Assembly (NCBI GenBank): GCA_020633325.1
Contig: JACKDX010000001.1
Span: 930,001 to 994,000 of the forward strand
Reading direction: 5' to 3'
Length of the DNA stretch: 64,000 nucleotides
Source: Myxococcales bacterium
GTDB taxonomy: Bacteria; Myxococcota_A; Polyangia; Polyangiales; GCA-016699535
Below are positions 1 to 8,695 of this stretch, in pieces. Position numbers and translations under genes: made by a program. The notes below the pieces were generated by a model, which saw only the letters and a list, made by a program, of their open reading frames with translations, made no database searches and had not been told where the DNA came from. Each line of letters begins with the position of its first letter. The first letter of the stretch is position 1.

Positions 1-802
1 GGATCAAGAGAAGCAGACGCGCCAATACGGTAACGATGAAACCCGCGAATAACGTGATATTGAGGCCAGAGACGGCCAAAACATGGGTAAGCCCGGCTCC
101 TTGAATAGTCGCTTGCGTGGGTTTTGAGATGAAATCGGTTTCTCCCAGCAACCACGCGATGGCCATGCCTTCTGCGGGCGGTTTTAATGCGGAACGGAGT
201 GCATCGCGGATGCCATCCCGGACCGCTTCGAGCTGCCGGAAAAAGGAGGGGTGATGGACGGTGATGACTGGAGCACCTTTGGGAATGGTTCCGCCGGCCA
301 CGATGGTTTCGGAGGCAGCCCGTGGCCATTGTGGATGTGGCGTCGGATTACGAAACTCGGCCCACGGCGTGAGGCTGCCGATGGTGCGCACGGTTGCGCC
401 CAACGGGAGCTTTTTGCCGTACAGCATGATCCGGCATCCCGGCGTTCTTCGCTCGAGGTCGGGGATGCGTTCCATCCATTCAAGGCGGGCGATAGCTCTC
501 GGTCCGTGTGAGGTGTGCTGGGTACGCAACACTGTGATCTGCACACGCATTAGGCCAAACAGATTCGTGTCGCTGAGCCCTGCACGAGCCGCACTTCCAA
601 TGGCGGCAATCAATGCGCAGCCCCCCAGCATCCAAGACGTCCAGAGAGGAAAACGCCGACCGAGGGAAAGAATCGACACGGCTACAGTCCCCCCGGCAAG
701 CGCCATCAATGAATACGCATGCGGCATCCCGCGAACGAGGTGACTATGGGTGAGCAATGCTCCCAGCATCCATCCGCAGCCAATAGGGACGAGCCGAGGC
801 AT
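1..802 (-). CDS. comEC: ComEC/Rec2 family DNA-uptake channel protein, 5' part (runs off left edge)
   Basis: The reverse strand is open from a TAG at 928-926 to the window edge; about 267 codons are visible from the ATG at 802. ComEC forms the inner-membrane channel for single-stranded DNA in natural transformation. The first 70 residues hold hydrophobic membrane segments. A soluble stretch follows, matching the OB-like N-terminal domain. The last visible part reads GAGLTHVLAVSGLNITLFAG, the hallmark G(L/I)xHxLAxSGLxI motif at the start of the Competence domain. The beta-lactamase-like C-terminus lies outside the window. The start is uncertain: GTG at 922 or 886 would add residues, but ATG 802 gives an N-terminus (MPRLVPIGCGWMLGALL) like other family members. 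No convincing Shine-Dalgarno site precedes any candidate. Family assignment is firm from the motif; the role in transformation is inferred from the family. Confidence 0.88.
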   Translation of the reverse strand, partial: MPRLVPIGCGWMLGALLTHSHLVRGMPHAYSLMALAGGTVAVSILSLGRRFPLWTSWMLGGCALIAAIGSAARAGLSDTNLFGLMRVQITVLRTQHTSHGPRAIARLEWMERIPDLERRTPGCRIMLYGKKLPLGATVRTIGSLTPWAEFRNPTPHPQWPRAASETIVAGGTIPKGAPVITVHHPSFFRQLEAVRDGIRDALRSALKPPAEGMAIAWLLGETDFISKPTQATIQGAGLTHVLAVSGLNITLFAGFIVTVLARLLLLI

Positions 803-933
803 CGTCTGGAATGAGCAATACTGGTGCCGGACGATGCGGGTGAGTTTGTCGGGATTTACTGGCCAACTTTGACGAAACACGTCCACGGTCGCCGTCCGAA
901 GGAGCGCTCTATGGAATGGCACATCCTAAGAAC

Positions 934-953
934 GAGTGATATAGTGTAATGAT
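934..953 (+). promoter_or_regulatory. Extended -10 promoter immediately before the A-type carrier gene
   Basis: TATAGT at 940-945 is preceded by TGA, an extended -10 (TGn). The ATG at 954 lies only 8 nt beyond the -10, where transcription should begin, so the transcript would have almost no leader. No Shine-Dalgarno site is present. No good -35 is visible, which fits an extended -10 promoter. Confidence 0.5.
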
Positions 954-1298
954 ATGGAGCATGCCACACCCTCCGCGATCGCTATCAGTCCCAAAGCACT
1001 TAAGATGGCGAAGAAAAAGGTCGCCGAGGCCGATATACCTGTGCTCGGTTTGCGACTAGGAGTCAAAGGCGGAGGTTGCTCTGGAGTGAGCTACGTCGTT
1101 CAATACGCGGAGCACCAACGAACGAATGACCACATTTTCGAGTTTGATGGACTTAGGATCTTTGTTGACGAAAAGAGTCTAAGTCATCTAGCGGGCACTA
1201 CGCTGGAGTGGGAGGAAAAGCTAATGGGATACGGGTTTAAGTTTAGAAACCCTAAAGCCAAGTCGGGCTGCGGTTGCGGTTCATCGTTTGCCATCTAG
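954..1298 (+). CDS. A-type iron-sulfur carrier (HesB/IscA/ErpA family)
   Basis: A 114-residue protein matching the small HesB-like fold. It receives Fe-S clusters from the scaffold and hands them to apo-proteins. The three conserved cysteines are C42 in GGGCSG and C106/C108 in the C-terminal SGCGCGSS motif. The N-terminal extension of about 10 residues is polar and carries no signal. The gene stands alone, divergent from comEC. A second paralogue is at 24141-24464 and the SUF operon starts at 4681, so this locus is rich in Fe-S biogenesis genes. Whether it is ErpA-, IscA- or SufA-like cannot be decided from sequence. It appears to lack a Shine-Dalgarno site and may be translated from a leaderless message. 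Confidence 0.92.
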   Translation: MEHATPSAIAISPKALKMAKKKVAEADIPVLGLRLGVKGGGCSGVSYVVQYAEHQRTNDHIFEFDGLRIFVDEKSLSHLAGTTLEWEEKLMGYGFKFRNPKAKSGCGCGSSFAI

Positions 1299-1353
1299 GG
1301 TGTGCCCCCGAGCACTATTCCGCGCATAGTAAGTGGACTCCGCGTGCGCCGGC

Positions 1354-1953
1354 CTACATACTACTGATGCACTGGTAAAACCCATTCCGGGTGATGAGCT
1401 CACTGCACCCCAGCTGCGATGCCAATGTCGCCAAAGACAAGTCGACGCCCTTTTCGATCAATGTCGACCCGTTCATTTCAAAGGAACCTGAACGCTCTCC
1501 TTTGTAAGACAGGTCGTCGAATCGCAATACGAGAGAAAGCTGCCAGTACGCGTCATCGTAACGGTCAAGCTGGACGATTAGCTCGCCCGCTCGTGCGCTA
1601 CCGGACGGATAGACGGACACCGTGGGCGCCAACCGTGACAGCTGCCAACTGTTGAGAGCAACTCGCCAGCGATTTCCCCACAGAGCTGGCCCCTCGGGGC
1701 TTACGTCCCCGGCTGCCAGCAGAAAGGGTAGCACCAGCTGCGTGGAATGGACCATCGTCCGCTTTCCTTCCTGCTTGTCCATGCATTCTCGATCTAGAAT
1801 AGGACAGCGCGTCGTGCCTGTCAGCGGCACTGACACATCGAGCGATGCAACTTGGGAGGCCGCGCTATTGCCTAGCATCGGTGCTTCATCGACGAGGCAC
1901 GCCCAATGAAGCATGCAATAGGCTACCCACATCATTCTAGCGTATCTCATCAC
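1354..1953 (-). CDS. Hypothetical, probably exported protein
   Basis: A 199-residue reading frame with no recognised family. The first 20 residues are hydrophobic with a cysteine (MLHWAC), suggesting an export signal, though the match to a lipobox is poor. The central part contains a short hydrophobic run (VLPFLLAAGD). The remainder alternates polar and aromatic residues as in a beta-rich secreted domain, with two cysteines near the C-terminus. A later start, such as the methionine near residue 67, is possible and would remove the leader. The gene sits alone between a HesB-family gene and a dehydrogenase. It is called coding because no better frame covers this interval and the length is substantial; function unknown. 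Confidence 0.5.
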   Translation of the reverse strand: MMRYARMMWVAYCMLHWACLVDEAPMLGNSAASQVASLDVSVPLTGTTRCPILDRECMDKQEGKRTMVHSTQLVLPFLLAAGDVSPEGPALWGNRWRVALNSWQLSRLAPTVSVYPSGSARAGELIVQLDRYDDAYWQLSLVLRFDDLSYKGERSGSFEMNGSTLIEKGVDLSLATLASQLGCSELITRNGFYQCISSM

Positions 1954-2172
1954 CCCTCGATTGCTTGGATTAACCCGCGCGCGTGACCGGCGTTGCCCGT
2001 CAAAGCGCTCTCCATACCGTATTAAATTTCATGCGTATGCAGCAAGTAGCACAATTTCGAATGGCGTCAATTCCAGTGTAGCTAATGGGGAAGTGTGACC
2101 GTATTTCGCGGGGGCAACAGTGTAGACGCAACAGTCTGGTGTCTCGATCGCTCGGAACCTCGAGCTTGCCAT
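1954..2172. other. Intergenic spacer with nothing recognised
   Basis: About 220 bases between two leftward genes. No tRNA, repeat or clear hairpin terminator was seen; it probably carries the promoter of the upstream hypothetical gene. Confidence 0.3.
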
Positions 2173-3036
2173 TCAGGCGGCTGTCGTGTTGCCGCCGAGC
2201 AGCGTCAACACCTCTCCCGTAACATAAGAAGAGTCTGCGTCGCTGGCGAAAAAGACATAGGCGGGGGCGATCTCCTCGGGTTGCGCGGGCCGACCGATGG
2301 GCATGTCAGCGCCGAAGTTTCGAATTTCTTCATCTGATCGCTCCGCGGGATTCAATGGCGTCCAAACAGGGCCCGGGGCCACGCAGTTGACGCGAATGCC
2401 GCGCGTGATCAACGACTTGGCCAAAGATTTGGTAAAGGCGTGAATGGCGCCCTTCGTCGCCGCATAGTCCAACAAATTTTTACTGCCTTCTAAGCCCGTG
2501 ATCGAGCCCGTATTGATGATCGCCGCGCCTTTCTTCAAATGGGGCAAGGCCGCTTTGACCATATGGAAATAGCCGTAAATGTTCGTCTTGAAGGTGCGAT
2601 CCCACTGCTCAAACGTCAGCTTTTCGGGATCATCGCAATGGTTTTGAAAGGCAGCATTGTTGATGAGAATATCCAGCTTCCCAAACGCATCGACGACTGC
2701 TTTAAGAGCGCGCTTGGCGTCGTCAGCTTGGCGCACATCCAGTGCAATCGGCAGCGCTCGCCCGCCCTCGTTTAGAATAACTTGTTCTGTCTCCTCGGCA
2801 TCCGCTTGTTCCTCAGGAAGGTATGTGAATGCCACGTTCGCGCCCTCACGCGCAAAAAGCACGCAAACCGCCCGACCGATGCCTGAATCTCCGCCGGTCA
2901 CGAATGCAACCTTATCCTTCAGTTTCCCGGCGGCTTTATAGGTCACGGCCATGTAGCGGGGCCGGGGTGTGAGGTTTGATTCAAGACCGGGAGGATGGAT
3001 GTTCTGCTTGGGAAAAGGCGGATGGGGTTCTCTCAT
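2173..3036 (-). CDS. Short-chain dehydrogenase/reductase, YghA-type
   Basis: A 287-residue NAD(P)-dependent classical SDR. The nucleotide-binding motif TGGDSGIGRA lies near residue 50, NNAA in the middle, and the catalytic Ser (GSITG) and YxxxK (YAATKGA) follow. The N-terminal arm (FPKQNIHPPGLESNLTPRP) is typical of the E. coli YghA / Bacillus general-stress SDR group, whose substrates are poorly defined aldehydes or alcohols. The start at 3036 is supported by a GGTGGAG Shine-Dalgarno sequence; upstream in-frame codons are not family-like. It is transcribed away from the outer-membrane protein gene at 3330. The substrate cannot be inferred. Confidence 0.9.
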   Translation of the reverse strand: MREPHPPFPKQNIHPPGLESNLTPRPRYMAVTYKAAGKLKDKVAFVTGGDSGIGRAVCVLFAREGANVAFTYLPEEQADAEETEQVILNEGGRALPIALDVRQADDAKRALKAVVDAFGKLDILINNAAFQNHCDDPEKLTFEQWDRTFKTNIYGYFHMVKAALPHLKKGAAIINTGSITGLEGSKNLLDYAATKGAIHAFTKSLAKSLITRGIRVNCVAPGPVWTPLNPAERSDEEIRNFGADMPIGRPAQPEEIAPAYVFFASDADSSYVTGEVLTLLGGNTTAA

Positions 3037-3329
3037 GGATTCTCCACCACAATCGTGACGGGGAGCGATGCGAAATCCGTGCCAGTACCGCACACATTTA
3101 TGGCGGCGTTCGATGTCGCCTGCCGTCCCACATCGGGGCAGAATGCCCATCTGAAGCCTCCGGTATGGCAGGTTGCCACAGCCCGACGCGAGCAGCGCGT
3201 CCTGGTCACGCCGAAAGCCCCGGAAAAACATCGAGTTCAGGCAGACAAATAAGCCTGGCACAGCCCTTGCTTAGCTTGCGTCGCGAACGAGAACACATTC
3301 GCATTCTACCATCGAGGGGAGAAAGACTT

Positions 3330-4019
3330 ATGAAGAAATCATTGTATCTGTTTTACAGTTTGGTGTTTGCCGTGGGCGCGGTCGGTCCGGCGTTTGCTCA
3401 AGATGACGAGCCTGACGCACCGTCGGCCGAGCAAGGCGACAGGGACGGGACGATCGGTATGGATCCCAACGAAGGGCACATTGACACGCCCCCATCCCCT
3501 CCCGGCGTCAATGACATAAACGTGGGTGTGCACGAACAAGCGGGAACGGGAAGCGACGTCGCATTTGCAGAAGCCGGAGTTTTCGAAATCGGCGGTTCGG
3601 GAAGCCTTCAAGGCAACTCGGATGGGGTGATCCTGACCTTGAGTCCGCAGGCTGGTTACTTCATCATCGACAACGTTGAGATCTCCGGAATGCTGAACTT
3701 TGCGTGGGCAAATCCCGATAAGGGCGATTCCGTGACCATGTTCTCGCTGTTGGCTGAGCCGAGCTTCCATTTGCCTTTCGATAAGAGATTGCTGGGTTTT
3801 GTCGGCTTGGGCGCGGGTCCTGCATATGCAAGCAAAGAGTTCGGCTTCGCGCTCAAACCCCGTATCGGCATGGATGTGCTCGTAGGCCGCTCGGGTATTT
3901 TCCGGCCAGCTTTGGAAATGACCTGGTCCACTGGCGACATCGTCACCCAGAACGGCACTACACTGGTTGGCGTTAACGTGACGTACGGCATTTCTCTTGG
4001 CTTCCACGCGATGCTTTAA
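3330..4019 (+). CDS. Secreted outer-membrane beta-barrel protein
   Basis: A 229-residue protein. Residues 1-22 (MKKSLYLFYSLVFAVGAVGPAFAQ) form a clear Sec signal peptide ending in AFA. An acidic Pro/Asp-rich linker follows (residues about 24-70). The rest alternates hydrophobic and polar residues with many glycines, as in an eight-stranded OmpA/OMP_b-brl type barrel, and ends in an aromatic/hydrophobic strand (GISLGFHAML). The start is chosen for the strong GAGGGGAGAAAG ribosome site and the signal peptide; in-frame codons upstream run through the promoter region. A strong terminator lies 29 nt downstream, so it is probably monocistronic. Role unknown; structural or adhesive functions are typical of the class. 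Confidence 0.85.
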   Translation: MKKSLYLFYSLVFAVGAVGPAFAQDDEPDAPSAEQGDRDGTIGMDPNEGHIDTPPSPPGVNDINVGVHEQAGTGSDVAFAEAGVFEIGGSGSLQGNSDGVILTLSPQAGYFIIDNVEISGMLNFAWANPDKGDSVTMFSLLAEPSFHLPFDKRLLGFVGLGAGPAYASKEFGFALKPRIGMDVLVGRSGIFRPALEMTWSTGDIVTQNGTTLVGVNVTYGISLGFHAML

Positions 4020-4047
4020 CACGACGGGTTAGCTTTTTCCCACACCG

Positions 4048-4083
4048 CGCCGTCCCGGAACCCCTTTCCGGGACGGCGTTTTT
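4048..4083 (+). terminator. Rho-independent terminator
   Basis: A perfect 13-bp stem (4048-4060 with 4066-4078; arm CGCCGTCCCGGAA) with a 5-nt loop, followed by TTTTT. It ends the outer-membrane barrel gene. Confidence 0.92.
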
Positions 4084-4149
4084 CTGTGGTGCATCGAGCG
4101 AATGCACTGAGGGGCATTCATGCGGATGCGCGAGATTGTGATCACGAAG

Positions 4150-4401
4150 CTATTCTAATTCTTCAGCGGCCTCTTCCTTCGCTTCATTGAGCTTCTCGCC
4201 GGCCTCTTGTCGACCTTCCTGCATCTCTTCCTTCGCGTCCTCGTGATCGCCGGTATCCGTATCGGTCGCCATCAGTTCGCCCTCTGTGTATTCGGAACCA
4301 CTGCTTAGTTCCTCTTGCTTCACGTCTTCGTCACTTTCGCAGCCAATCGCCGCTGCGGTGCCAAGTCCGAGTACAGCCGTTAGCATGATGATCTTCTTCA
4401 T
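4150..4401 (-). CDS. Small acidic lipoprotein
   Basis: An 83-residue protein. The N-terminus MKKIIMLTAVLGLGTAAAIGC is a lipoprotein signal with the cysteine at residue 21. The mature part is extremely Glu/Asp/Lys-rich and predicted mostly helical (residues about 50-83 read EDAKEEMQEGRQEAGEKLNE), resembling a short coiled coil or an intrinsically charged tail. AGGAGG 8 nt before the ATG is a near-perfect Shine-Dalgarno site, so it is probably well expressed. No family recognised. It could be an envelope spacer or periplasmic stress protein, but that is speculation. Confidence 0.8.
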   Translation of the reverse strand: MKKIIMLTAVLGLGTAAAIGCESDEDVKQEELSSGSEYTEGELMATDTDTGDHEDAKEEMQEGRQEAGEKLNEAKEEAAEELE

Positions 4402-4680
4402 TAGTTCCTCCTAGTTAACAGATAGCCCTGTCGCCAAGCGAAATCCATGCCAAAGCAAATTCCGCTGATTTTCCCTGAATGCTATCGGCAGAACGTAGGT
4501 TGCTTGTGGCACGAATGAGATTGCGCGCAATTTTGCCCCAATGACAGGTTAATGTGACGCGTTTGAGCAGAGAAACCTCGCCACTCTTCGCACGCTCCCC
4601 GGCCAATGGACCTCCACTGGAAATGGGACTGGTTCCGTACTATATATCCTCAAACCGGTAGGGGTTTGCTGGAGAATTCA
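4402..4680. other. Divergent regulatory region between the lipoprotein gene and the SUF operon
   Basis: About 280 bases with no credible gene. It should hold the promoters of both flanking genes. On the SUF side an AT-rich TACTATATAT stretch (4638-4647) is a candidate -10, followed by the inverted repeat listed separately. Confidence 0.5.
4651..4668 (+). promoter_or_regulatory. Candidate Rrf2 operator of the SUF operon
   Basis: The perfect inverted repeat CAAACC-N6-GGTTTG lies between the probable -10 (TATATA, about 4641) and the GGAG ribosome site of the Rrf2-family regulator gene at 4681. Its position would let the regulator repress its own operon when Fe-S clusters are plentiful, as IscR does. 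Identity as the binding site is inferred from position and symmetry only. Confidence 0.45.
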
Positions 4681-5139
4681 GTGTTACGTATTGGAAAGAT
4701 TACGGATTATGGCATTGTGGTGGCGACCTGGTTGGCAGGGGCCAGGGAACTCGGGCCTCATAGTGTGCGAAGTGTGGCCGTGATGACGCAGGTCCCTCAG
4801 CCCACCGCGAGTAAGGTGCTCAAACAGCTCACGCGTGCGGGCTTGCTCTCCTCGGTACGGGGAGCCAACGGTGGTTATCTTCTTTCGAGGCCCGCAACTC
4901 AAATCAGCGTCGTCGAAGTGATCGAGGCGTTTGAGGGCCCGATCGCCGTGACAGAATGTAGCGGCGAAACCCGCGGGATATGCACCCATGAGGCACGATG
5001 TGGGGTGCGGGCGAACTGGGAGCGCATCAATCACGCAGTCTATCAGGCACTTCGCGATATCAGTTTAGCGGACATGACCCGTCCGTTGATGACCGACTTG
5101 ATTCATCTTCTCCCCCAACGGCCCGCAATACCCGCCTAG
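4681..5139 (+). CDS. Rrf2/IscR-family Fe-S sensing repressor of the SUF operon
   Basis: A 152-residue winged-helix regulator. The recognition region (PTASKVLKQLTRAGLL, then SVRGANGGYLLSRP) is the classic Rrf2 signature. Three cysteines at C93, C101 and C107 are placed like the cluster ligands C92/C98/C104 of IscR, so it probably binds a [2Fe-2S] cluster and reports Fe-S demand. The start is a GTG preceded by GGAG; an upstream in-frame ATG at 4606 would add 25 non-family residues and has no better ribosome site. It is the first gene of the operon, 35 nt before sufB, as in many SUF loci where the regulator is of the SufR-like Rrf2 type. Confidence 0.9.
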   Translation: MLRIGKITDYGIVVATWLAGARELGPHSVRSVAVMTQVPQPTASKVLKQLTRAGLLSSVRGANGGYLLSRPATQISVVEVIEAFEGPIAVTECSGETRGICTHEARCGVRANWERINHAVYQALRDISLADMTRPLMTDLIHLLPQRPAIPA

Positions 5140-5174
5140 AACCAAGTTCCCGAATCATGAGTGAGGAAAGTACC

Positions 5175-6623
5175 ATGGCAAGCTCTGTTGATCAGCTCAA
5201 TCGTCTCATCGATCGCGAATACGCCGCAGGGTTTGTCACCGATATTGCGCAGGATTCTGCGCCGCTCGGTTTGGATGAGTCTATCGTTCGGTTCATTTCC
5301 CAGAAAAAGGGTGAGCCCGAATGGCTGTTGGCATGGCGCCTGAAGGCTTATCAACATTGGCTTAACATGAAAGAGCCGGACTGGGCGAACGTGAGTTACC
5401 CGAGCATCGACTACCAAGCCATGTGCTATTACTCAGCCCCCAAAGAAAAAAAGGATGGGCCCAAGAGTCTCGATGAAGTCGACCCCGAACTTCTACGCAC
5501 CTACGAGAAGTTAGGGATTCCACTACACGAGCGCGCTATTTTGGCTGGAGTGGCGGTCGATGCAGTGTTTGATAGCGTGTCTGTAGCCACCACGTTCAAA
5601 GAGAAGCTGGGTGAGCTTGGTATTCTTTTCTGCTCGTTTTCTGAGGCCGTACGAGAACATCCTGACTTGGTGAGACGCTATCTCGGCTCGGTGGTCCCAT
5701 ATACCGACAATTTCTTTGCCACGCTCAACTCCGCGGTCTTCAGCGATGGCTCGTTTGCCTACATCCCTAAAGGCGTGCGATGTCCCATGGAGTTATCCAC
5801 ATACTTTCGCATCAACGCTGCGAACACCGGACAGTTTGAACGCACGCTGATAATCGCCGATAAAGGCAGCCACGTGAGCTACCTTGAAGGATGCACGGCT
5901 CCGATGAGAGATGAGAACCAGCTGCATGCCGCGGTTGTTGAGCTCGTTGCCTTGGATGATGCCGAAATTAAGTACTCCACGGTGCAGAACTGGTATCCGG
6001 GCGACAAGGACGGCAAAGGCGGAATATACAACTTCGTGACCAAGCGGGGGATGTGCGCCGGCACGCGTTCCAAGATTTCTTGGACGCAGGTTGAGACGGG
6101 GTCCGCCATCACGTGGAAGTATCCGAGCTGCATTCTCAAAGGCGATCACTCCGTAGGAGAGTTCTACTCAGTTGCGCTCAGCAATCACCGGCAACAGGCC
6201 GATACAGGCACGAAGATGATTCACCTTGGCAAACACACCAAAAGCACCATTGTCTCCAAGGGTATTTCGGCTGGACATGGTCAGCAAACATATCGAGGTG
6301 CGGTGAGGATTCTCAAGCATGCTGAAGATGCCCGCAACCACACACGGTGTGATTCATTGCTTATAGGAAATCGCTGCAGCGCCGATACGGTGCCCTATGT
6401 AGAAGTGCGAAATCCGACCGCGCAACTTGAGCATGAGGCGACGACCTCGCGTATCGGCGAAGACCAATTGTTTTATTGTCGTCAACGCGGCCTATCGGAA
6501 GAAGATGCCGTGAGCTTGATCGTGAACGGGTTTTGTAAGGAAGTTATCAACGAGTTGCCGATGGAGTTTGCTGTTGAGGCTCAGAAATTGCTAGGCGTAA
6601 GCCTGGAAGGTGCAGTGGGGTAG
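5175..6623 (+). CDS. sufB: Fe-S cluster assembly scaffold SufB
   Basis: A 482-residue cytosolic subunit of the SufBC2D scaffold, on which Fe-S clusters are built. It carries the family core including GSHVSYLEGCTAP, VQNWYPGDKDGKGGIYNFVTKRG (shown in part), the SAITWKYPS stretch, and C-terminal RNPTAQLEHEATTSRIGE followed by FYCRQRG. Length matches the family. ATG 5175 is chosen because GAGGAAAG lies 6 nt upstream; an ATG at 5157 would add six residues but has no ribosome site. It follows the Rrf2 regulator and is 6 nt from sufC. No unusual features. Confidence 0.97.
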   Translation: MASSVDQLNRLIDREYAAGFVTDIAQDSAPLGLDESIVRFISQKKGEPEWLLAWRLKAYQHWLNMKEPDWANVSYPSIDYQAMCYYSAPKEKKDGPKSLDEVDPELLRTYEKLGIPLHERAILAGVAVDAVFDSVSVATTFKEKLGELGILFCSFSEAVREHPDLVRRYLGSVVPYTDNFFATLNSAVFSDGSFAYIPKGVRCPMELSTYFRINAANTGQFERTLIIADKGSHVSYLEGCTAPMRDENQLHAAVVELVALDDAEIKYSTVQNWYPGDKDGKGGIYNFVTKRGMCAGTRSKISWTQVETGSAITWKYPSCILKGDHSVGEFYSVALSNHRQQADTGTKMIHLGKHTKSTIVSKGISAGHGQQTYRGAVRILKHAEDARNHTRCDSLLIGNRCSADTVPYVEVRNPTAQLEHEATTSRIGEDQLFYCRQRGLSEEDAVSLIVNGFCKEVINELPMEFAVEAQKLLGVSLEGAVG

Positions 6624-6629
6624 TTTGTG

Positions 6630-7385
6630 ATGTTATCGATTGATAATTTGCATGTGTGCGTCGAAAACACGCCCATTCTCAAGGGGATTGGTTTGAAGGT
6701 GGCTCGGGGAGAGGTACACGCCATCATGGGTCCGAACGGCTCCGGGAAGAGCACGCTCGCTTATGTCCTCGCCGGCCGGGAAGGCTATCAAGTCACCCAA
6801 GGCCAGGTCCTGTATCAAGGGAAGGATCTGCTGGCGATGCCAGTCGAAGAGCGCGCGCGGGAGGGCGTGTTTCTAGGTTTTCAGTATCCCGTAGAGATTC
6901 CAGGTGTCAGTAATACGTATTTTCTAAAAGCCAGTGTCAATGCGGTTCGAAAACATCGCAATGAGCCTGAGCTCGATGCGGTGGATTTTCTCGCCCTCAG
7001 CAAGAAAAAAATGGCGCTTGTTGACTTGAATGCGGAGCTCGGAAGACGTGGAGTCAACGAGGGCTTTAGTGGTGGAGAGAAAAAGCGCAACGAAGTGTTC
7101 CAAATGGCCATGCTTGAGCCCAAGCTCGCGATTTTGGACGAAACCGATTCCGGATTGGATATTGACGCGCTTAAAATCGTGGCCCAAGGCGTCAATGCCA
7201 TGCGATCGGCGGACCGAGCAATCGTAGTGATCACACACTATCAACGATTGCTCGAGTACATCATTCCGGATTACGTGCACGTGTTGGTGAACGGCATGAT
7301 AGCGGAATCTGGCGACAAGTACCTGGCCCATCGGCTTGAGAAAGAAGGTTACTCCGCCTTTGATCCGACGGCGACACAGACATGA
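6630..7385 (+). CDS. sufC: Fe-S cluster assembly ATPase SufC
   Basis: An ABC-type ATPase of about 251 residues that powers conformational change in SufBC2D. Walker A GPNGSGKST is near residue 35, the SufC-specific signature FSGGEKKRNE is near 146, Walker B is LAILDETDSGLD, and the switch histidine is in VVITHYQR. A GTG at 6627 directly before the ATG is an equally possible start. The stop overlaps the sufD start (ATGA). Length and all motifs are normal. Confidence 0.97.
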   Translation: MLSIDNLHVCVENTPILKGIGLKVARGEVHAIMGPNGSGKSTLAYVLAGREGYQVTQGQVLYQGKDLLAMPVEERAREGVFLGFQYPVEIPGVSNTYFLKASVNAVRKHRNEPELDAVDFLALSKKKMALVDLNAELGRRGVNEGFSGGEKKRNEVFQMAMLEPKLAILDETDSGLDIDALKIVAQGVNAMRSADRAIVVITHYQRLLEYIIPDYVHVLVNGMIAESGDKYLAHRLEKEGYSAFDPTATQT

Positions 7386-8695
7386 CAATGACGAAGGCAG
7401 CAGAACACAAGCAGCCGTTGCTGAAAGCAAGTCTAGAAGGTCTGGCAAACCCACCGCCGGCCTTATTTCCGCAGTGGCTTCTCCACCAGAAGGAGAACGC
7501 CGCGACTAAAATATGCGAGCGCGGTCTTCCCCGTCCCAAAGAGGAGGCGTGGCGGTCTGCGCCGCTCGGCGCGCTTGTGTCCGTGCCCTTCGCTCCGGTT
7601 TCCGGCAATCGAGATCAGGCAGGATTTGTTTTGTCAGCAGCAGTGCGAGAGGATGCGAACAGCTTGGGCATCGAGCCCATCGTATTGCTGGACGGCCAAC
7701 GGCTCAATGCCGCGTGCTCTGGTATAGCGGCAATCCCAGAAGGGCTTGCCTTTCACTTCGGTCGCGTAGCCAGCCTGGATGTACCTTGGGTGGCGCTTAA
7801 TACCGCTTTTGTAAGCGATCCAGTCTGGCTTGCGCTTGATGCGAAGGACGCCGGGCCCCATATCGCGTATGTGGTGCATGCGCGAGCCCGCGGCCAGGAG
7901 CCGACAATGATGCACGATCGAATCACGATCTCCCTCGCGCCAGGAAGTCGGTGGACCGTGATTGAGCATTTCGTAGGACAGCCGCCCCCAGCCCACGCTT
8001 TGCTGTGCGCCAATGCAGTCACTGAGGTCATTATGGCGCCGGAGGCCGAATTGGAGCACGTGCGCATCTACGAAGGGACCGCCCGAGATTACACGTTGCA
8101 CCATGTGGCAGTCAGGCAGGAGCTTTCAAGCCGTTACAGCTCACGCACGCTGTCGGTGAGTGGTGCACTCCGGCGTGAGGACGTGATGGTGCTTCTTGCG
8201 GATCAGCAGAGCACCTGTAGCTTAGAAGGCTTGTACGTGGTCAATAACGCGGATTTTTCCGGACACTACACCCAGATTACGCACGCGAATCTCCATACCC
8301 AGAGTCACCAGCACTACCGGGGGGTATTGGGCCAGAAGGGTGTTGCCGTCTTCGATGGAACGGTTGCGATTAAGCAAGACGCCCAGGACAGCCATGCGCA
8401 TCAGGAGAACCGGAATTTATTGTTGAGCCCCGACGCCGTGGTTCATACCAAACCCCAACTCAAAATTGATGCCGACAACGTGACTTGCAGCCATGCTGCG
8501 ACGGTGGGCCATCTGAACGACGAGCAGCTCTTTTATCTCAGGGCAAGGGGGATTGGCCCCAGCGAGGCTAAATCCATGTTAATACTCGCGTTTTTGAAAG
8601 AACTCACGGCGGGATCGAACCCGGAGTCACTTAGGAAATGTCTCGAGAAAAAGGTAGCCTTTGCACTTCGTCCCGAGATCCAAGGCCTGTCATGA
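7382..8695 (+). CDS. sufD: Fe-S cluster assembly protein SufD
   Basis: A 437-residue paralogue of SufB that completes the SufBC2D complex and helps iron acquisition. Typical C-terminal core features are seen: FSGHYTQITHANLHTQSHQH, DGTVAIKQDAQDSHAHQENRN, then PQLKIDADNVTCSHAATVG and FYLRARGI. The N-terminal region is divergent, as usual for SufD. The ATG overlaps the sufC stop and the gene overlaps sufS by four bases, indicating translational coupling through the operon. Confidence 0.96.
   Translation: MTMTKAAEHKQPLLKASLEGLANPPPALFPQWLLHQKENAATKICERGLPRPKEEAWRSAPLGALVSVPFAPVSGNRDQAGFVLSAAVREDANSLGIEPIVLLDGQRLNAACSGIAAIPEGLAFHFGRVASLDVPWVALNTAFVSDPVWLALDAKDAGPHIAYVVHARARGQEPTMMHDRITISLAPGSRWTVIEHFVGQPPPAHALLCANAVTEVIMAPEAELEHVRIYEGTARDYTLHHVAVRQELSSRYSSRTLSVSGALRREDVMVLLADQQSTCSLEGLYVVNNADFSGHYTQITHANLHTQSHQHYRGVLGQKGVAVFDGTVAIKQDAQDSHAHQENRNLLLSPDAVVHTKPQLKIDADNVTCSHAATVGHLNDEQLFYLRARGIGPSEAKSMLILAFLKELTAGSNPESLRKCLEKKVAFALRPEIQGLS

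Noticed and set aside
184..743. Three overlapping frames near the left end on both strands
   Set aside because: They are shadows of the comEC reading frame, which is open on the reverse strand and carries the Competence-domain motif.
2976..3329. N-terminal extension of the outer-membrane protein
   Set aside because: The frame upstream of 3330 runs antisense through the dehydrogenase start region and would hide the signal peptide.
3339..4022. 227-residue leftward open frame
   Set aside because: It is the shadow of the outer-membrane barrel gene, which has a signal peptide, ribosome site and terminator.
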